Notes under the pieces: model-generated
Seen by the model: the letters and a program-made list of their open reading frames with translations, nothing else
What the model was told of the DNA's origin: nothing
Database searches by the model: none
Shown here: in pieces, positions 4,995 through 7,469 of the stretch
Layout: each line of letters opens with the position of its first letter
Position numbering within the stretch: the first letter of the stretch is position 1
NCBI GenBank assembly: GCA_016213865.1
Contig: JACQZL010000162.1
Coordinates: forward strand, 1 to 7,469
Origin: Candidatus Rifleibacteriota bacterium
Lineage (GTDB): Bacteria; UBP17; UBA6191; JACPRK01
Direction of reading: 5' to 3'
Length of the DNA: 7,469 nt
Made by a program: the position numbers and the translations under genes

Positions 4995-6860
4995 ATGATG
5001 AGCCGTCCTGCCCGTCCCATGGTCGTTTCGCTGCTTCCCGCTTTTGTCGCGCTCGCGCTGTTCTGGGGCCCTCCGGTGGCCGCGGCGCAGCCCGGGTCGA
5101 TGCCCGACTCGGGCCAGCGGCTGCTGTTCGTCGCGTACGGCGACACGCGGCCCAACCTCTACCCGTTCGGGAAACAGGAGAAGCACCAAGCCTTGACGCG
5201 GGCCATCCTCCGGTATGACGCGTTTCACAAAGGCGAGGTCGACGCCGTCCTCGTCAGTGGCGATTACATCTTTGCCGACGTGCCGCTCACGGATCGGGAC
5301 TGGAACGCCGCCCACGCCGCCCTGGCCAACTTCCGCTCGGGGCCACGTCCACTTCTCCTCTACCCCACTCTCGGCAACCACGAACTGGTCACGCTCTCCG
5401 ATCACGTCGACGACGACAAGACGCGTCAGATGGTCGACGCCCTATGGCGATGGGGCGGCTCGCCCGTGGCCGTGGCTGCCAATGGACCGCTGCTTCCCGT
5501 CGTCCTCGCCCAGGAGACCCACCTCGCCGAGCTCCATCCCTGGCTTTCCCGTCACTTCCCGTCCGACATCACCGCCAACGACTGCCGGGTCCTCTGGAAC
5601 CAGCTCGCCTCGGACGCGGTCGGCCGCCTCCCCGACGCCGACCGGGAGGGCCTGGAGAAGGCCCGCCGCTCGGCACGGATCCTCGTGCGCCTGGCTGCGG
5701 TTCGCGGCGACACCCCGGCTGCCCTGGCCGCCGAGCTGGCCTCGCGGCCCTCGCGCACCCTCCTCGAGTCCTTGCACGCGGCGCTTCAGCTCGTGGCCCA
5801 AGGGGCCTCCGAGGCCGCTTCGACGCGTCTGGGTCGGGCGGCCCTGGCCCGGCTGGGTGACCCCTCCACACCCGAGTTCCAGCTCCTGCACCGCAACCTC
5901 GGACCCGTCTTCGACCACCTGAAGGGTCTGCGGGCGCTGGCCCAGCAGGCTGGCTCCAAGCACGAGAAGACATGGCTGACCGAGCTCCAGGGGGCGCCCG
6001 ACAGGGCCTTCGTGAAGAACTGGGCGGTCTTCAAGAAGCACCTGCTCGACCCCTACAAGTCCAGCGTGCTCGAGACCACCAGTCTCGCCCGGGTCCCGGG
6101 CCTGGGCGCCGGCGGCGTGGGCCCGTCGTGGTACTACACCGATCGGCCCCTTCCCGGCGCCGGCGACCGCTCGGTTCGATTCATCGTTCTGAACAGCAAC
6201 CTCGCCACGATCTCCAACGCGCCCGGCCTCCCTCCCGTACTGGCGCAGGAGGACTTCCTCGCTGACGCGATCCGCTCCGCCTCGGGGCCGGTGGTCGTCA
6301 TGGCCCATCACTCGCCGGTCAGTGTCGGCCCTCACGGCGGCCTGCTCGATCCCGAGAACGACCTCATCTCGGCCTGGCGCGAGATGGTCTACCGGCGGGT
6401 CTTTCCGCGCCTGACGGTCCAGGAGCAGCACCGTGTCTGGGCCTTCATCGCCGGTCACGACCACGATCTCCAGCGCCTGATCGACCGCGCTCGCGGCACG
6501 GTGCTCCTGGTCTCGGGCGGCGGCGGCGTCCCGCTCAAGGAGAAGGGCGTGCCGGCCGACCGCGTTCCCGCCTACCTGGAGCAGGCGGGCCGCCTGATGG
6601 ACACGACACTCGACCCCCATCCCATGCGAGACCTGGCGTATCACTTCGTGGCCTGCGAGGTGACTCCCGGAAAGATGGAGTTCCGCACGTTCGGCCTTCG
6701 CGAGCCCGCGGGCAAGACGATGGACGATCCGGACTTCGTCCGCGAGCTGCCCGCGGTCATCGAAGCGCAGCTCGCCGACGACTCCAAGCTGCTCGACCAC
6801 TTCGTCATCCGCGAACTGCCTGACGGCACTCGCGTCATCGAAGAGCTCGCGTCCCGGTGA
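4995..6860 (+). CDS. Exported calcineurin-like metallophosphoesterase with large insertion
   Basis: The product is 621 residues from ATG 4995. The start is set by a signal peptide (MMSRPARP, hydrophobic core VVSLLPAFVALALF, cleavage likely after AAA at 31). The Shine-Dalgarno is poor (GGGG at 4983-4986) and a second ATG follows at 4998. The frame is open far upstream, through the cytochrome region, but that part is not coding. Metal-binding motifs of the dinuclear metallophosphoesterase fold are all present: GDTR (D50), SGD (D90), GNHE (N128, H129), MAHHS (H438) and GHDHD (H488, H490). The first motif is D-x-R rather than D-x-H, as in several purple-acid-phosphatase-like families. The fold resumes at about 376 (PSWYYTDRPL, VRFIVLNSN). 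About 245 residues between GNHE and this point form an unusual, probably helical Ala/Leu/Arg-rich insertion. Likely hydrolyses a phosphomono- or diester outside the cytoplasm; substrate unknown. Confidence 0.88.
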   Translation: MMSRPARPMVVSLLPAFVALALFWGPPVAAAQPGSMPDSGQRLLFVAYGDTRPNLYPFGKQEKHQALTRAILRYDAFHKGEVDAVLVSGDYIFADVPLTDRDWNAAHAALANFRSGPRPLLLYPTLGNHELVTLSDHVDDDKTRQMVDALWRWGGSPVAVAANGPLLPVVLAQETHLAELHPWLSRHFPSDITANDCRVLWNQLASDAVGRLPDADREGLEKARRSARILVRLAAVRGDTPAALAAELASRPSRTLLESLHAALQLVAQGASEAASTRLGRAALARLGDPSTPEFQLLHRNLGPVFDHLKGLRALAQQAGSKHEKTWLTELQGAPDRAFVKNWAVFKKHLLDPYKSSVLETTSLARVPGLGAGGVGPSWYYTDRPLPGAGDRSVRFIVLNSNLATISNAPGLPPVLAQEDFLADAIRSASGPVVVMAHHSPVSVGPHGGLLDPENDLISAWREMVYRRVFPRLTVQEQHRVWAFIAGHDHDLQRLIDRARGTVLLVSGGGGVPLKEKGVPADRVPAYLEQAGRLMDTTLDPHPMRDLAYHFVACEVTPGKMEFRTFGLREPAGKTMDDPDFVRELPAVIEAQLADDSKLLDHFVIRELPDGTRVIEELASR

Positions 6861-6944
6861 GCACGACGCCAGCAGCCTGCCGGCCTGTCGAATTCGACCG
6901 CCCAGACGGGCACCCGCGAGTCCCTGTTCGCGCGATGCGAGCCC

Positions 6945-7469
6945 TCAATCCCACCGGTCGCGCATCGCGGCCCCGAGCGCGCTGCGTGGCTTCGCGACCG
7001 GGTCCTTGAGCGTGGCGATCAGCTCTTGCTCGGTCCCGACGATCACCTTGCGGCTGGGATCGGCCCGATCCTCGGCCTGAATGGCGAACCGGCTGACCAG
7101 GATCCGGTTGTCGTCCTTGTCGATGCGCACCTTGTAGCGCACGAGCTGCGACCAGAGGGTCACCATCGGGACAGCGACCCTGCAAATGGGCACGCCCTTC
7201 GGGAAGTCGAAGACGGCCTCGCCCTTCTCCAGGTCGAAGGAAAACGCGGCCGACTCGGGGTCGTTCTTCGAAAGCTGGACCTTCTCGAAGACGAGTTGCG
7301 TGTTCTCGTACAGGACGATCCGGCTCTCGCTGACGCTGGGCAGCAACGTTACCTTGCCGTTCTTGCCGGTGCGGACCGTCACGCCCGATCCGACGACCGC
7401 TCCGGTTTTCAGCGCCTCCCATCCCGTGGTGCTGGTCGAGGTCTCGACCTCGCCCGAGACGCCCTGCAC
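6945..7469 (-). CDS. FecR-like domain protein, 5' partial
   Basis: The frame is open to the right edge, so the N-terminus, probably including a signal peptide or anchor, lies outside; the GTG at 7469 is probably an internal Val. The visible 174 residues end at TGA 6947-6945. The first 70 or so show the FecR pattern: GxV near the start, GWEALKTGAVVGSGVTVRTG, then KVTLLPSVSESRIVLYENTQL. This is followed by a strand-rich stretch (FSFDLEKGEAVFDFPKG) and a longer C-terminal part without a clear FecR signature. FecR domains occur in sigma/anti-sigma surface signalling and in many exported proteins of unknown role. No ECF sigma gene is visible beside it. It converges on the phosphoesterase gene with an 84-bp gap. 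Confidence 0.7.
   Translation of the reverse strand: MQGVSGEVETSTSTTGWEALKTGAVVGSGVTVRTGKNGKVTLLPSVSESRIVLYENTQLVFEKVQLSKNDPESAAFSFDLEKGEAVFDFPKGVPICRVAVPMVTLWSQLVRYKVRIDKDDNRILVSRFAIQAEDRADPSRKVIVGTEQELIATLKDPVAKPRSALGAAMRDRWD

Noticed and set aside
5442..6800. Long minus-strand open frame of 452 codons
   Set aside because: It is the complement of the phosphoesterase gene, which has all catalytic motifs; the minus-strand product has no recognisable domain and arises from high G+C.
6888..6897. Palindrome TCGAATTCGA between the phosphoesterase and FecR-like genes
   Set aside because: A single 10-bp perfect palindrome without loop, T tract or second copy; no support as operator or terminator.

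Overview
The window is a G+C-rich bacterial chromosome segment whose real genes have strongly C/G-ending codons. The exported multiheme c-type cytochrome, the FecR-like protein and the Sec-type signal peptides suggest a diderm (Gram-negative-type) bacterium. The sequence alone does not fix the phylum. There are no RNA genes, transposases or CRISPR arrays. No gene is a known defence or mobile-element component, and most products look like envelope or exported proteins of unknown role.

Layout from left to right. (1) 1-783 (+): the 3' part of a Gly/Tyr-rich glycine-zipper protein, ending near a hairpin terminator. (2) 1028-1486 (+): a small cysteine-rich protein with two zinc-ribbon-like modules, behind a near-consensus sigma-70 promoter that places the transcript start almost on the ATG. 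(3) 1491-2474 (-): an exported protein with two glycine zippers, paralogous to the first gene, with a clear promoter and Shine-Dalgarno. It converges on gene 2 with 4 nt between stops, and the two share a hairpin that can terminate both strands. (4) 2651-3660 (-): a sigma-70 family primary-type sigma factor, broken by a net loss of about 31 nt in conserved region 2.1. (5) 3914-4708 (+): the 3' part of a multiheme cytochrome c whose N-terminus is missing; a heme motif lies upstream of the first possible start codon. (6) 4747-4858: an imperfect palindromic intergenic repeat. (7) 4995-6860 (+): an exported metallophosphoesterase with a large helical insertion. (8) 6945-7469 (-): the C-terminal part of a FecR-domain protein that runs off the right edge.

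No single pathway links these genes. The left third is the most coherent unit: two paralogous glycine-zipper genes flank a zinc-ribbon gene. The middle is notable because two divergently placed genes, the sigma factor and the cytochrome, are both damaged at or near their 5' parts within about 600 bp. That indicates either local decay or an assembly problem.
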